Notes under the pieces: generated by a model
The model's database searches: none
What the model saw: only the letters and a program-made list of their open reading frames with translations
Told to the model about the DNA's origin: nothing
Assembly: GCF_028657905.1 (NCBI RefSeq)
Contig: NZ_CP117782.1
Location: 62,001-126,000, forward strand
Reading direction: 5' to 3'
From: Burkholderia sp. FERM BP-3421
GTDB lineage: Bacteria; Pseudomonadota; Gammaproteobacteria; Burkholderiales; Burkholderiaceae
DNA: 64,000 nt
Position numbers and translations under genes: made by a program
Shown: positions 17,422 to 26,196 of the stretch, in pieces
Layout: each line of letters begins with the position of its first letter
Numbering within the stretch: the first letter of the stretch is position 1

Positions 17422-17495
17422 GTTAAGACCTCTGTCATCACCGATGGCATCGCGGCCCAACCGGCCTTTTCGTCAACGATACAAGGAAGCAGCTA

Positions 17496-18014
17496 ATGCC
17501 GACTCCCGCCTATATCAGCATCCAGGGCAAGACCCAGGGCAACATCACCCAGGGCGCCTTCACCGCAGACTCCGTGGGCAACGTCTACCAGGAAGGTCAT
17601 GAAGACCAGATCCTAGTCCAGGAAATCGAGCACTTGATTGCCACCCCAACGGACCCGCAGAGCGGCCAACCGTCCGGCCAACGCGTGCACAAGCCGTTCG
17701 TGTTCACCGCACCGCTGAACAAGGCCACCCCACTGCTGTACCAGGCCTTGGCCTCCGGCGAGATGCTGCCGGAAGTGGAAGTGAAGTGGTACCGCACCTC
17801 CACCGAGGGCAAGCAGGAGCACTTCTTCACCACCAAGCTCGAAGACGCCACCATCGTCAATATCAACACCGTTCTGCCGCACGCGCAGGACCCGAGCAAG
17901 GCCGAGTACACCCAACTGGTCAAGGTCTCCATGGCCTACCGCAAGATCACCTGGACCCATGCCATCGCCGGCACCGAAGCTTCGGACGACTGGCGCAAAC
18001 CGCAGGAAGCCTGA
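17496..18014 (+). CDS. hcp: T6SS tube protein Hcp
   Basis: Hexameric tube protein of the type VI secretion system, 172 residues, the normal size. It opens with MPTPAYISIQGKTQGNITQG and has the family blocks SGQRVHKPFVFTAPL near residue 65 and TKLEDATIVNI near 108, ending ITWTHAIAGTEASDDWR. A ribosome binding site (AAGGA) precedes the ATG. No sheath, baseplate or ClpV genes are in the window, so this is an orphan hcp-vgrG-effector module that must use an apparatus encoded elsewhere. In style it resembles Pseudomonas Hcp2-type proteins, which fits the sigma-54 promoter. Confidence 0.95.
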   Translation: MPTPAYISIQGKTQGNITQGAFTADSVGNVYQEGHEDQILVQEIEHLIATPTDPQSGQPSGQRVHKPFVFTAPLNKATPLLYQALASGEMLPEVEVKWYRTSTEGKQEHFFTTKLEDATIVNINTVLPHAQDPSKAEYTQLVKVSMAYRKITWTHAIAGTEASDDWRKPQEA

Positions 18015-18114
18015 CCCCAGGCCAGAAGCGCGGCCGGCGCTTAGTGCGCCGGCCGTGCCGACCTTGAGCTGAGCGATAACCCGGGCAAGGGCCCAGGTTG
18101 CTATGGAGCCCGCC

Positions 18115-19506
18115 ATGCCTACCCAATCCGATCTGCGCTTCGCCTTCGACCTTGTCGGCAGCGAGACACGCGACGTCTTCGAGGTCGTCGAGTTCGAGTG
18201 CCACGAAGCGCTGTCCGAGACCTTCCACCTCGCAGTCGAACTGACCTGCGCCAACCCCACGGTCGACTTCGGCCAGGTACTCGACCGCCCCGCTCGTCTG
18301 ACCGTCTGGCATGGCGATACCCCGGTGCGCTACATTCACGGCGCCGTGTCCTCCTTCGTTCAGGGCGACACCGGTTTCCGGCGCACGCGCTACTCCGCCG
18401 TGGTCGAGCCGCGCCTCGCTCGCCTGAAGCTCAGCTCCGACTGGCGCATCTTCCAGGGCCTCACCGTCCCGCAAATCACCGAAGCCGTTCTCAAGGCTCA
18501 CGGTCTCACCCAGGACTACGAGCAGCGCAACACCACCGAGCACCAGGCCCGCGAGTACTGCGTGCAGGCCGGCGACACCGACTACCACTTCATCGAACGC
18601 ATCATGCGCGAGGAAGGCTTTTTCTATTCCTTCCGCCACAGCGCCGAGGGCCACCAGCTCGTCCACAGCGACCGCCTGTTCATCCACGGCCGCGTGGGCG
18701 ACGAACCGGTGCAGTACAATCCCACGCCCGGCGGCGACCAGCCGCAGCCCGCGCTGCGCCGCTTCGCCTATACCGAGAACGTGCGCACCGCGCGCCAGAC
18801 CCAGCGCGACTACACCTTCCACCATCCCCGCTACAGTCACCAGCACAGCCGTGACGGCGTCGACCTCGAGCATCAGGGCCGCCGCTACGAGCGCTACGAC
18901 TACCCCGCCCGCGCCAAGTTCGACGAGGCCGGCAAGCCCTTCGCCGAGAACCGCCTGCGCGGCCACCGCCGCGATGCGCGCATCGCCCTGGTCGAAGGCG
19001 ACGACCCGCGCCTGCAGCCGGGTGTCTCCTTCACTCTTGCCGGCCACCCGCGCGAGGACATGAACCGCGGCTGGCGTCCGGTCAGCATCGTCCACCGCGG
19101 CAAGCAGCACACCAGCCAGGCCGAAGAGAACGCCGAGGCGCAGACCGGCACCCACTACCACTATGAGGCCGAGTTGGTACCGGACGACGCCGAGTGGCGC
19201 GCCGAGCCGCTGCCCAAGCCGCGCATCGACGGCCCGCAGAACGCAGTGGTGGTCGGCCCGCCGAACGAGGAGATTTACACCGACGAGTACGGCCGGGTGA
19301 AGGTGCAGTTCCCGTGGGACCGCCTGGGCAAGCAGGACGAATACAGCTCTTGCTGGATCCGCGTCTCGCAGAACATCGCCGGCGCCACCTGGGGGCACAT
19401 GGCCAGCCCGCAGGTGGCACAACCCCTATTCAAGGTATTCTGCCTCCCGGTACGCGCATCATTGGCGGCGAAATCCAGAAAGGATGGGTACGCGTTCAAT
19501 CGATAG
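18115..19506 (+). CDS. VgrG spike protein, C-terminally truncated
   Basis: T6SS spike protein of the VgrG/Tip family. The start MPTQSDLRFAFDLVG follows GGAG at 6 bp; an ATG 12 bp upstream is possible. The gp27-like part is complete (DTDYHFIERIMREEGFFYSF near residue 160), and the gp5 OB-fold begins (DEYGRVKVQFPWDRLG near 386, SCWIRVSQNIAGATWGHMASP near 412). There the normal continuation (LPRIGQEV and the beta-helix) is replaced by about 28 unrelated residues before a stop. The protein is 463 residues instead of the usual 600 or more. A deletion has joined it, out of frame, to the toxin gene that follows. Confidence 0.88.
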   Translation: MPTQSDLRFAFDLVGSETRDVFEVVEFECHEALSETFHLAVELTCANPTVDFGQVLDRPARLTVWHGDTPVRYIHGAVSSFVQGDTGFRRTRYSAVVEPRLARLKLSSDWRIFQGLTVPQITEAVLKAHGLTQDYEQRNTTEHQAREYCVQAGDTDYHFIERIMREEGFFYSFRHSAEGHQLVHSDRLFIHGRVGDEPVQYNPTPGGDQPQPALRRFAYTENVRTARQTQRDYTFHHPRYSHQHSRDGVDLEHQGRRYERYDYPARAKFDEAGKPFAENRLRGHRRDARIALVEGDDPRLQPGVSFTLAGHPREDMNRGWRPVSIVHRGKQHTSQAEENAEAQTGTHYHYEAELVPDDAEWRAEPLPKPRIDGPQNAVVVGPPNEEIYTDEYGRVKVQFPWDRLGKQDEYSSCWIRVSQNIAGATWGHMASPQVAQPLFKVFCLPVRASLAAKSRKDGYAFNR

Positions 19507-21557
19507 CCGAAGGCAACGTAACGCCTCCGAAGACAGGTGATGCCGCGATTGAGGCCCGCGCCATAAGCGGCTGGGCTCATCTTGCCGCGCTGGAGGCGCA
19601 CTCACAGGTGCCGGAGACCTTTGATGAGGTGGTGGTTCCCAAGACCCCGATCAAGGTTAAAGCAGGAGCATTGCTCGGGCACTTGGGCGAGTATCGCCGG
19701 GTAGTCGACCCCAGCTCGTCCCGCCAGATGTTGCACCACGAGATCATCGCGGGCGCCGACCTTCCGGCCTATTTGAAGAAGAGTAGAGCCGCAGCGCTAG
19801 CGGCTAAACCGGAAGAAAGGACGGTGTTGCGAGTAGCGCCCGGCGCACAATTGCGCAATGCGGTCCTGGCCCCCATCCAGACAGGGGTTCTCCGCCTAGG
19901 GTTGGTACTGGAGCTTGATGGCATCCCGCCGGATGAGGCGACCTATGTGAAAGTCAAACCTGTGGCTGAGCTGCAATGGATAGAGCGACGAGCAAAGCTG
20001 CCGGCTGGAGCCCAAGAAACAAAGCTGTATCGACACACTAACACCAATCCCTATACCGCTACGGATCTTGTTGCCGAAAACAATCGAGGCACCGATGGAC
20101 AGGCCAAGGCTACAGTGTATCGGGGCATTCGTGTCGCAACGCCGAATGCGGAGTCGGTATGGATTGCGGCGACTACCTACCGTGGTTTGTACGACCTCAA
20201 GAATCTCAAGAAAGAGAGGTTGGTGCTATCAGATCTTAGCGGCTGGAATAGCTATCCGCTCGCCTTCACCGCCAACGGCTACAAGAACGGCAATGTCCCT
20301 CATCACTTTGCTATTTCGGCCTTGGAACTGGCACGCCCCGCTACGCCGGATCCTACCTCCGAGCCTATCGGCTTTGCACTGGATGAAGCAGGAAAACGTT
20401 GGTGGCAAGTGCAAGTTAGAGATAGCACCACCTGTGCAACGGGCTGGGCAGGCGAAGCAGGCCATACAGGCATCAGCTTGCACTCTCCACACGAATGGGT
20501 GGACTTTTCAATAATTGAGTCCGAATCTCAAACGGCCGCTTACGGCAGCTACTTCCTGGCCCTGGCAGACATGGCTGCATTTCAGCGCGGCGAAATGCCA
20601 CTCAAGAAGAGTCAGCTGGATGCGCCCCTACAGCAGGTTTTCAGCATTCTGGACACCCACCCGGACGGCAAGCTGACGTTGGGCGAACTCCAGGCGGCCC
20701 AACGCAGCCGCAGTACCGTACAGCAACTCTCGCGGATCATCCTGCGCTACCCCAGCGAGTGGAAGGCCAATCCGGAGGCCTGGAAGCAGTATGACTCTCA
20801 GATCTCGCCGACCGACATGCCGGCATGGGAAAGCGAGAAATCTCGCATGCAGGAACTTTTTTGGTGGGAGGACGTTGAAGGAAAAATAGACGGAATCCCT
20901 GCTACCGATAAATCTTTCTACATTCATCCAGTTTCAATCTCAAGTAATTTTCTTCGTTATTCCGCCACGAAACTATCCGAGAGAGGATTTTGGTTTATCT
21001 TCAAGCAAGAGACCCTCAGAGGTGTTTCTAACGTTCTTCATTGGCCCAAAGGAGCCAGCGGCGTCACTCTTGGTCCAGGCTACGACATGAAAATGCGAAG
21101 TGCCGCAAGCATTCGTTCCGACATGATCTCAATTGGTCTCTCTGAGGATGTCGCAACCAGCATTTCGGCGGCATCAGGCCTAACCGAAACGGCGGCCGAT
21201 GAATTCCGAAAAAACAATAAGAGTCTTGTTTCGCTAACCGAAGAACAAGAGTTCGCCTTGCTTCGTCTTATAGCTCCTCATTACGAAAAGATGGTTAGGG
21301 ATAGTGTAGATTCCGATCTCGCGCAGCATGAGTTCGATGCATTGACTTGCTTTGCTTACAATCCGGCGGGCCGATGGTCTTCAGTAACCAGTTTTATTAA
21401 TGATGGCAATCTGACTGATGCTACCAGCAAGATAAAGGAAGGAGTTACTTCAGCAGGAAAAGTGTTTGTCGGTTTGGTGAAGCGAAGGGATGATGAAACC
21501 AACCTCCTTCTCAATGGTCGCTACGAATATCATGGAGTGAAAATTGAACTTCCGTGA
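19410..21557 (+). pseudogene. T6SS lysozyme-fold effector, 5'-truncated and joined to vgrG
   Basis: The coding frame (-1 relative to vgrG) begins to look like real protein at about 19415 (GILPPGTRIIGGEIQKGWV, an SH3-like opening). It has no start codon of its own nearby. Next come VKAGALLGHLGEYRRVVD and an EF-hand-like loop LDTHPDGKLTLGEL at about 20650. The C-terminal third (about 20990-21540) resembles pesticin/T4-lysozyme muramidases: Glu at 21009 (FKQETLRG), then SGVTLGPGYDM with Thr at 21066 and Asp at 21084, the T-x5-D spacing known in pesticin. It would cleave peptidoglycan in the periplasm of a target cell. An LprI-type immunity gene follows 50 bp downstream. A -1 frameshift from vgrG would give a spike-toxin fusion, but no slippery site is evident. 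Confidence 0.72.
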
Positions 21558-21606
21558 GAATTACTCAATCAGTGCTTTCAGCCGAATTGCGCTTTTTTGG
21601 GGAAAT

Positions 21607-22440
21607 ATGCTAAGAGCTATTCCTTGTGTGTCACTGGTCGCAGCAAGCGCTGTCTATTCCTCCCCTTTAGTTCAGCCTCCCCAACAGCTACCTATCGAAT
21701 TGCTGGGGAAGTGGGAGGTTAGCGAAGTCCACCGCAATACCCAGTCATCTCGAACGTTCCAGTATGGCTGGAACTCCCCCATGCTTAGGTGGAGAATCTT
21801 TGATTTCAGTCTCTCCAAGATTGTAAATAACACACCCGAGAAAGCGATTCCCTGCCACAATCCTGTGGCCGTATCGAAATCTGTTGTAGTAGGCAGCACG
21901 CTGAATCGAGTCCTTGCGCATGAATTAAGTGGCACGGGATCGGTAGCAAAGGACTACGAGCTTAATATCCCGGAGTCACGGGTTGTAAATTTCTTGCATA
22001 TTAATTGCTCAGGTGAGGCCTGGAATGGATCAATTCACTCGTCACAAAATGGTGATGAAATTTTCTCCGACGGGTCCTGGTTATTCTTCATCAGTAGTGA
22101 TGAAATTGCTCTCCGATGGTATGGCGAAACCATCTTGATACTCAAGCGAGTGCCAATCAACGCCAGACCATCGCCATCATTCTCTTGCATTAATGCAAGG
22201 CTCCAATCTGAAAGAGCAATTTGTAAATCGCATGCACTTTCCGGGCTTGATAGAGGTGTAGCTTCAGCCTATCGAACGCTCCTGGAATCTACTGAGAGGG
22301 AGAGTCCCGGCGAAGTGATGCATGTGAAAAGCAGCCAAAAAAAATGGCTCATGATTAGAAATTCGTGCGGCACTGATAACTCCTGTTTAGCGGGCTCAAT
22401 GGAGCAGAGGATTGGGGAAATTAATATGCCGATCGACTAG
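21607..22440 (+). CDS. Periplasmic LprI-type lysozyme-inhibitor protein, likely immunity protein
   Basis: A 277-residue protein whose first 20 residues (MLRAIPCVSLVAASAVYSSP) form a signal peptide, sending it to the periplasm. The N-terminal half is unrecognised (LLGKWEVSEVHRN and so on). The last 90 residues match the DUF1311/LprI lysozyme-inhibitor pattern, with paired cysteines: SFSCINARLQSERAICKS near residue 187, then KKWLMIRNSC and DNSCLAGSM. Its place directly behind a lysozyme-fold T6SS toxin makes it the likely cognate immunity protein. The ATG at 21607 was preferred to a TTG overlapping the toxin stop because it gives a clean signal peptide. Base composition is AT-richer than the core genome, a sign of transfer. 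Confidence 0.75.
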   Translation: MLRAIPCVSLVAASAVYSSPLVQPPQQLPIELLGKWEVSEVHRNTQSSRTFQYGWNSPMLRWRIFDFSLSKIVNNTPEKAIPCHNPVAVSKSVVVGSTLNRVLAHELSGTGSVAKDYELNIPESRVVNFLHINCSGEAWNGSIHSSQNGDEIFSDGSWLFFISSDEIALRWYGETILILKRVPINARPSPSFSCINARLQSERAICKSHALSGLDRGVASAYRTLLESTERESPGEVMHVKSSQKKWLMIRNSCGTDNSCLAGSMEQRIGEINMPID

Positions 22441-22802
22441 GGAAAAGTTGGTTTAGTGGGAGCCATGTTGCGGGCAAGGTGACAGGCTTTCCGGCAGATC
22501 AATCTGACTGCCATGTTCACTCAGTTGGATTTATCTCAAACTTAAATCACCCCGATCTTGAAGGGTTGCGCTATTTGTCCATGACGCTTTATGGCGAGAA
22601 TCGAGGGCAAAACCATGAGTCAGAAATGGCCGTCGCCCGGGATATTAAAAATAGATTGAATACTGGCCGCTGGGGTGATGCATATCAGTCTGCAGTAACT
22701 GTAAGGCTCCAGTTTACCTGCTGGAATAAAGATGTAGAGCCCAACGGGCATGCCGCCATTCATAATCCTGTCGGTGATCCGTGCGACGTCCCCCATCCTT
22801 GA
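22425..22802 (+). pseudogene. SleB-type cell-wall hydrolase fragment (second toxin remnant)
   Basis: The frame is open from 22425 and looks like protein from WFSGSHVAGKVTGFP onward. It then carries the Hydrolase_2/SleB signature LSMTLYGENRGQ, ARDIKNRLNTGRWGD and LQFTCWNKD, the YGExRG glutamate being the catalytic position in that family. It has no proper start and is cut at its 3' end by the IS3 remnant, after GDPCDVP. This looks like the remains of a second peptidoglycan-degrading effector, or of the other half of a larger toxin. Confidence 0.65.
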
Positions 22803-23230
22803 GTAGCGCGACGCTTTAGAGTTCAATCACGTAGTCAGGAGATTGGACATGAAGAAGCGGTTCACTGAAGAGCAGATCATTGGCTTTTTGTGCGAGGTGG
22901 AGGCCGGCCTGCTAATCAAGGAGCTTTGCCGCCAGCATGGTTTTTCCGAGGCTAGCTATTACCAGTGGCGCAGCAAATTCTGCGGCATGAGCGTGTCCGA
23001 TGCGAAACACCTGGAAGAGCTTGAGGCGGAAAACAACCGGCTGAAGAAGTTGCTCGCAGAATCGATGCTGGAGAATGAAGTCACCCGCGAGGCGCTGCGA
23101 AAAAAGTGGTGAGCGCACCGTCACGCCGAGACTTGGTGCGCCATATGACTCACGGCGGCTTGAGCGAGCGACGCGCGTTGCGGGTGATTGGCATGAGCGC
23201 CAGCGCTTATCGCTATCAGCCTGTCCTGGA
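22803..23230 (+). mobile_element. IS3-family remnant (IS407-like), 3' part lost
   Basis: Contains a complete orfA and only the first 40 or so codons of orfB before a second IS3 element begins at about 23231. Its left edge truncates the SleB-type fragment. The exact left end is not resolved because its partner repeat is missing. Confidence 0.75.
22849..23112 (+). CDS. IS3-family transposase OrfA (first copy)
   Basis: An 87-residue helix-turn-helix protein (KKRFTEEQIIGFLCEVEAG, then SEASYYQWRSKFCGMSV) with a leucine-zipper-like C-terminus (LEELEAENNRLKKLLAE), the standard IS3 OrfA layout. The ATG follows an AGGAGA ribosome binding site. Its stop overlaps the GTG of orfB (GTGA at 23109-23112). 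Without an intact orfB it cannot transpose. Confidence 0.88.
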   Translation: MKKRFTEEQIIGFLCEVEAGLLIKELCRQHGFSEASYYQWRSKFCGMSVSDAKHLEELEAENNRLKKLLAESMLENEVTREALRKKW

Positions 23231-23234
23231 CTGA
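23109..23234 (+). pseudogene. IS3-family OrfB, 5' fragment only
   Basis: Forty-one codons (SAPSRRDLVRHMTHGGLSER, then ALRVIGMSASAYRYQP) match the OrfB N-terminus of IS407-like elements. The frame then ends in a stop created at the junction with the next IS. The whole DDE catalytic domain is missing. Confidence 0.82.
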
Positions 23235-24428
23235 CCTGGGACGTTTCTTGTAGCCATTTGGCAAGTGAGTTCTCTTTTATCCTGGAGGCAAGGAGAACTC
23301 GATGAAGAAGCGATTTACCGACGAGCAAATCATCCGGATTTTGCGCGAGGCCGAAAGCCGGGACGAACCGGTGAAGGATCTGTGCAAGCGCCACAACATC
23401 TCGGAACAGACGTTCTATCGTTGGCGCAACAAGTTCGGTGGCATGGATGTGGCCGACGCCCGCCGGCTCAAGGATCTGGAATCGGAGAACGATCGGCTCA
23501 AGCGCCTGATCGCCGAGCAGATGCTGGTGATCGACGGTCTGAAGGAATTCAGCCGAAAAAAATGAGTCCCCCAACGGGTCGGCGCGAAGCGCTGGAAGTT
23601 CTGACTCGGCGGGGTCTCTCGCAACGCAAGGCATGTTGCTATCTGGGGCTGAGTCGCCGGGTGGCTACCTATACGCTCAAGCAACCGGAGAAGGATCGGA
23701 GCCTGGGCGAGCAACTGATGGCGGCCGCGCAGGAAGTGCCGCGCTTCGGCTACCGGCGGATGTCGGCCTGGCTGGCGATGGGCGAATCGCGCGTGCGGCG
23801 AATGTGGCGAGCCTTGCAACTCAACATTCCTCGGCGGCGTCCGCGCCGTCGTCGTTGTGGCAACGACATTCGCCTGCCCGGTGCGACACAACCCAATTCG
23901 GTATGGAGCTATGACTTTGTGCACGACCAGTTAGTGGACGGGCGGGCGTTGAAGATGCTCTGCGTGATCGATGAATACACCCGCGAGTGCCTTGCGATCG
24001 AAGTCGGCGCCGGCTTGCGGTCGCAGGATGTGATCTTGACGCTGTCGCGACTGATGCGACTGATGCGGCTGTACGGCAAGCCCGCGTTCGTTCGGTCTGA
24101 CAACGGCGCTGAATTTACCGCTGCCAAGGTCATGCGCTGGCTGCGAGACGCTGCAATCGGTCCGGCCTTCATCGCGCCCGGCAGTCCGTGGCAAAACGGG
24201 TTCGTCGAGAGCTTCAACGGCAAGTTGCGTAACGAATTGCTGAACCGGGAATGGTTCCGCAGCCGTGCCGAGGCCAACGAACGCTGGCGGCAGTTCTACA
24301 ACGGGCGCCGGCCCCATAGCGCGCATCGCTATCAACCTCCGGCCACGGTCCGTCGAGCTTGGTGGATTCCGATAATATCGACACGAGACTCACTGCCTGA
24401 TTGGTCACAAAATTCAGCCTCAGGTCAG
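23231..24428 (+). mobile_element. IS3-family insertion sequence (second copy, apparently complete)
   Basis: An element of about 1.2 kb. The imperfect ends CTGACCTGGG at 23231 and, inverted, the CTCAGGTCAG that closes near 24428 look like terminal repeats. It contains orfA and orfB with an intact DDE triad. It inserted into the orfB of the first IS3 element. No convincing target duplication is visible, so the right end is approximate. Confidence 0.72.
23302..23565 (+). CDS. IS3-family transposase OrfA (second copy)
   Basis: An 87-residue OrfA with helix-turn-helix (KKRFTDEQIIRILREAESRD and SEQTFYRWRNKFGGMDV) and a zipper-like tail (LKDLESENDRLKRLIAEQM). It is related to, but clearly different from, the first copy. 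It ends in an A8 run followed by ATGA overlapping orfB, the usual -1 frameshift window that makes the OrfAB transposase. Confidence 0.9.
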   Translation: MKKRFTDEQIIRILREAESRDEPVKDLCKRHNISEQTFYRWRNKFGGMDVADARRLKDLESENDRLKRLIAEQMLVIDGLKEFSRKK

Positions 24429-24494
24429 AGCCGGGGCATTGGCCTCTTGATGCCGTGCTGGCGGAGGGATTGTTCGCCGCGCTGTATTTTTTGA
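23562..24494 (+). CDS. IS3-family transposase OrfB (second copy)
   Basis: DDE integrase-type transposase with an IS21/IS3 HTH-like N-terminus (SQRKACCYLGLSRRVATY) and a complete catalytic core: first Asp in VWSYDFVHDQ, second in VRSDNGAEF, Glu in WQNGFVESFNGKLRNELLN. The frame runs about 65 bp past the presumed right end of the element, so the last 20 or so residues are probably flanking sequence. Normally expressed as a fusion with OrfA by -1 frameshifting. Confidence 0.88.
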   Translation: MSPPTGRREALEVLTRRGLSQRKACCYLGLSRRVATYTLKQPEKDRSLGEQLMAAAQEVPRFGYRRMSAWLAMGESRVRRMWRALQLNIPRRRPRRRRCGNDIRLPGATQPNSVWSYDFVHDQLVDGRALKMLCVIDEYTRECLAIEVGAGLRSQDVILTLSRLMRLMRLYGKPAFVRSDNGAEFTAAKVMRWLRDAAIGPAFIAPGSPWQNGFVESFNGKLRNELLNREWFRSRAEANERWRQFYNGRRPHSAHRYQPPATVRRAWWIPIISTRDSLPDWSQNSASGQSRGIGLLMPCWRRDCSPRCIF

Positions 24495-24550
24495 GCGAAC
24501 AGGCGGCGTCGCTGACGGCGCCGTCGATGGATGATCCGGCGTTCGGCTAA
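24431..24550 (+). pseudogene. Orphan C-terminal gene fragment right of the IS3
   Basis: A frame of 39 codons ends in TAA at 24548-24550 and reads like a protein tail (LAEGLFAALYFLSEQ, then AASLTAPSMDDPAFG). It begins exactly at the IS right end, so it is probably the 3' end of a gene destroyed by IS insertion and deletion. I do not recognise the family. Confidence 0.4.
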
Positions 24551-24756
24551 GGATGGTGTGGCGCGGCGACAAACATGCATGAGGATGGCCATGTGAGTCG
24601 CTTTCCGCCAGTCGTGATCGGCGGCTATCGGCCACCTTCTGTCATTCGCGAGCAGGGCGCGGCCGGCGGATTTCCAAGGGCAACGGACGTTTGCCTCATC
24701 CCCGTGCAGGCCAACAAAGGGGGCGAGGCATCCCCCTGTTTTTCAAAGGCAGGGCC

Positions 24757-25182
24757 TTAAATCCACTGATCGTTCACCACAGTGCGCTCGCTTGGAGCGC
24801 TGTCCCCGGTATTCACGACACCGCGTGGCTCGATCAGCAGCAGTTTCACGCCGGCAAGTGCGCAGGGCTTGTGCTCGACGCCTTTTGGCACGACGGCCAT
24901 CTGACCGGCACGCAACACGAGAGAACCGTCGCCCGATGGCCCATCTCGAAAGTCAATCCGCAATTCGCCGTCCAGCACGATAAAAGTCTCATCTGTATCG
25001 CTGTGTTTGTGCCAAACGAATTCACCTTCGACCTTTACGACCTTGAACTGATAATCGTTCATTTCCGCGACTACGCGCGGTTGCCAGTACCCGTCGATCA
25101 GTGCGATCTTGCCAGTCAGGTCGATCGCCTCGCATTGACCGCGTGAGGCGGGTCCTATGCCGGAATGTGTTGATATGGACAT
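24757..25182 (-). CDS. Cupin-domain protein
   Basis: A 141-residue, single-domain cupin. The metal-binding motif reads FVWHKHSDTDETFIVLDGEL near residue 57, with two His and one Glu, and the second cupin motif near residue 98 is VVPKGVEHKPCA. The start MSISTHSGIG follows a GGAGGG ribosome binding site. An AraC gene in the same direction lies 85 bp upstream, and the pair may be a stress- or metabolite-responsive unit. Enzyme or binding role unknown. Confidence 0.86.
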   Translation of the reverse strand: MSISTHSGIGPASRGQCEAIDLTGKIALIDGYWQPRVVAEMNDYQFKVVKVEGEFVWHKHSDTDETFIVLDGELRIDFRDGPSGDGSLVLRAGQMAVVPKGVEHKPCALAGVKLLLIEPRGVVNTGDSAPSERTVVNDQWI

Positions 25183-25267
25183 CGTTCGTACCCTCCGTTC
25201 GGTGTAGATGTGCCGTCGAGAATACTCAGCCACCAGAGGGCTGTATTGAACGATTGTGGGTAACGAT

Positions 25268-26095
25268 TCAACCGAAGGGCACGTTGTTCACAATCCGGAG
25301 CCAGCGCCCCGGCGTAAGGCCAAAGGTCTTCAGGAAATGACGTGTCATGTGGCTTTGATCGGCAAAGCCTGCGTCTACGGCCGCACTCGCGAGCGAGATG
25401 CCTGAGAGCAGCATGCGCCGCACGGCATCGAGCCGACGCATTGTGAGGTAGCGATACGGACTCGTGCCGTAGAACGTGCGGAAATCGTGCGAGAGGCTCC
25501 AGCGGTCACGGCCCGTCGCGACTTCCACTTCTTCGAGCGTGACTATGCGCGTGAAGTTCGCGAGCAGAAAATCGCGAGCACGGCGCGCTGCGAAATAATC
25601 GCCTTTGCCTCGTTCGCGCGGCATGCCCGCGACGGCGGCGAGCGCATGCGCAAGCTCGGCCAGCGCGTCGCTCTGTTCAAGCGGTTCGAACGTATGGCCT
25701 ACACGTTGCAGCAAGGTTTCCGTTGCCGCCCCGATACGTCGATCAGTCGTTATACCGCCTTCGAGGAACGGAAGCGCCCTGCCACCCAATACGTCCTGGA
25801 AAAGTGCTGGCTCCACGTAAATCATGCGGTACCGGAATCCCTCGCCCGTACCCGCCTGGCCGTCATGCGCTTCATCGGGGTGTAGCACGATGGTGTTGCC
25901 CGGCAGGCTGTCACGCTGGCTGCGTCGATAGCTGAAGCTCTGCACCCCCGCGAGCGTGCGGCCGATCGCGTACGTATCGTGGCGATGCATGGCGTAAGCT
26001 TTGCCGCGAAACCAGGCCTCGATGCGCTCGATGCCCTCTGTCGGCTGGGCGCGCACCACCCAGTCTGGGGGTATGGATGCAGGTTTTCGGAGCAT
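25268..26095 (-). CDS. AraC-family transcriptional regulator (cupin sensor)
   Basis: A 275-residue regulator with an N-terminal AraC-binding cupin (AYAMHRHDTYAIGRTLAG near residue 33) and two C-terminal helix-turn-helix motifs (IVTLEEVEVATGRDRWSLSH; GISLASAAVDAGFADQSHMT), ending in the signature FLKTFGLTPGRW. It lies upstream of, and in the same direction as, the cupin gene, its most likely target. Last intact gene before the integrase remnant. Confidence 0.9.
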   Translation of the reverse strand: MLRKPASIPPDWVVRAQPTEGIERIEAWFRGKAYAMHRHDTYAIGRTLAGVQSFSYRRSQRDSLPGNTIVLHPDEAHDGQAGTGEGFRYRMIYVEPALFQDVLGGRALPFLEGGITTDRRIGAATETLLQRVGHTFEPLEQSDALAELAHALAAVAGMPRERGKGDYFAARRARDFLLANFTRIVTLEEVEVATGRDRWSLSHDFRTFYGTSPYRYLTMRRLDAVRRMLLSGISLASAAVDAGFADQSHMTRHFLKTFGLTPGRWLRIVNNVPFG

Positions 26096-26196
26096 GGCGA
26101 GTCACAAAGGAGAGTGAAGCACAGGGAGATTTTACAGAGTGCTACATGAGCGCGCCGAACGCGGCCCACTTCCATGTCGAAGTGATCGCATCGTCC

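Larger units (their letters stand above)
16768..17495. other. Intergenic region between IS and hcp
   Basis: About 700 bp with no convincing gene. It holds a strong plus-strand terminator (17200-17241) that ends no visible gene, then an AT-rich stretch and a sigma-54 promoter for hcp. A stretch near 17130-17150 (agggtgcgagtcccc) resembles a tRNA T-arm, but no cloverleaf could be built around it. Confidence 0.6.
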
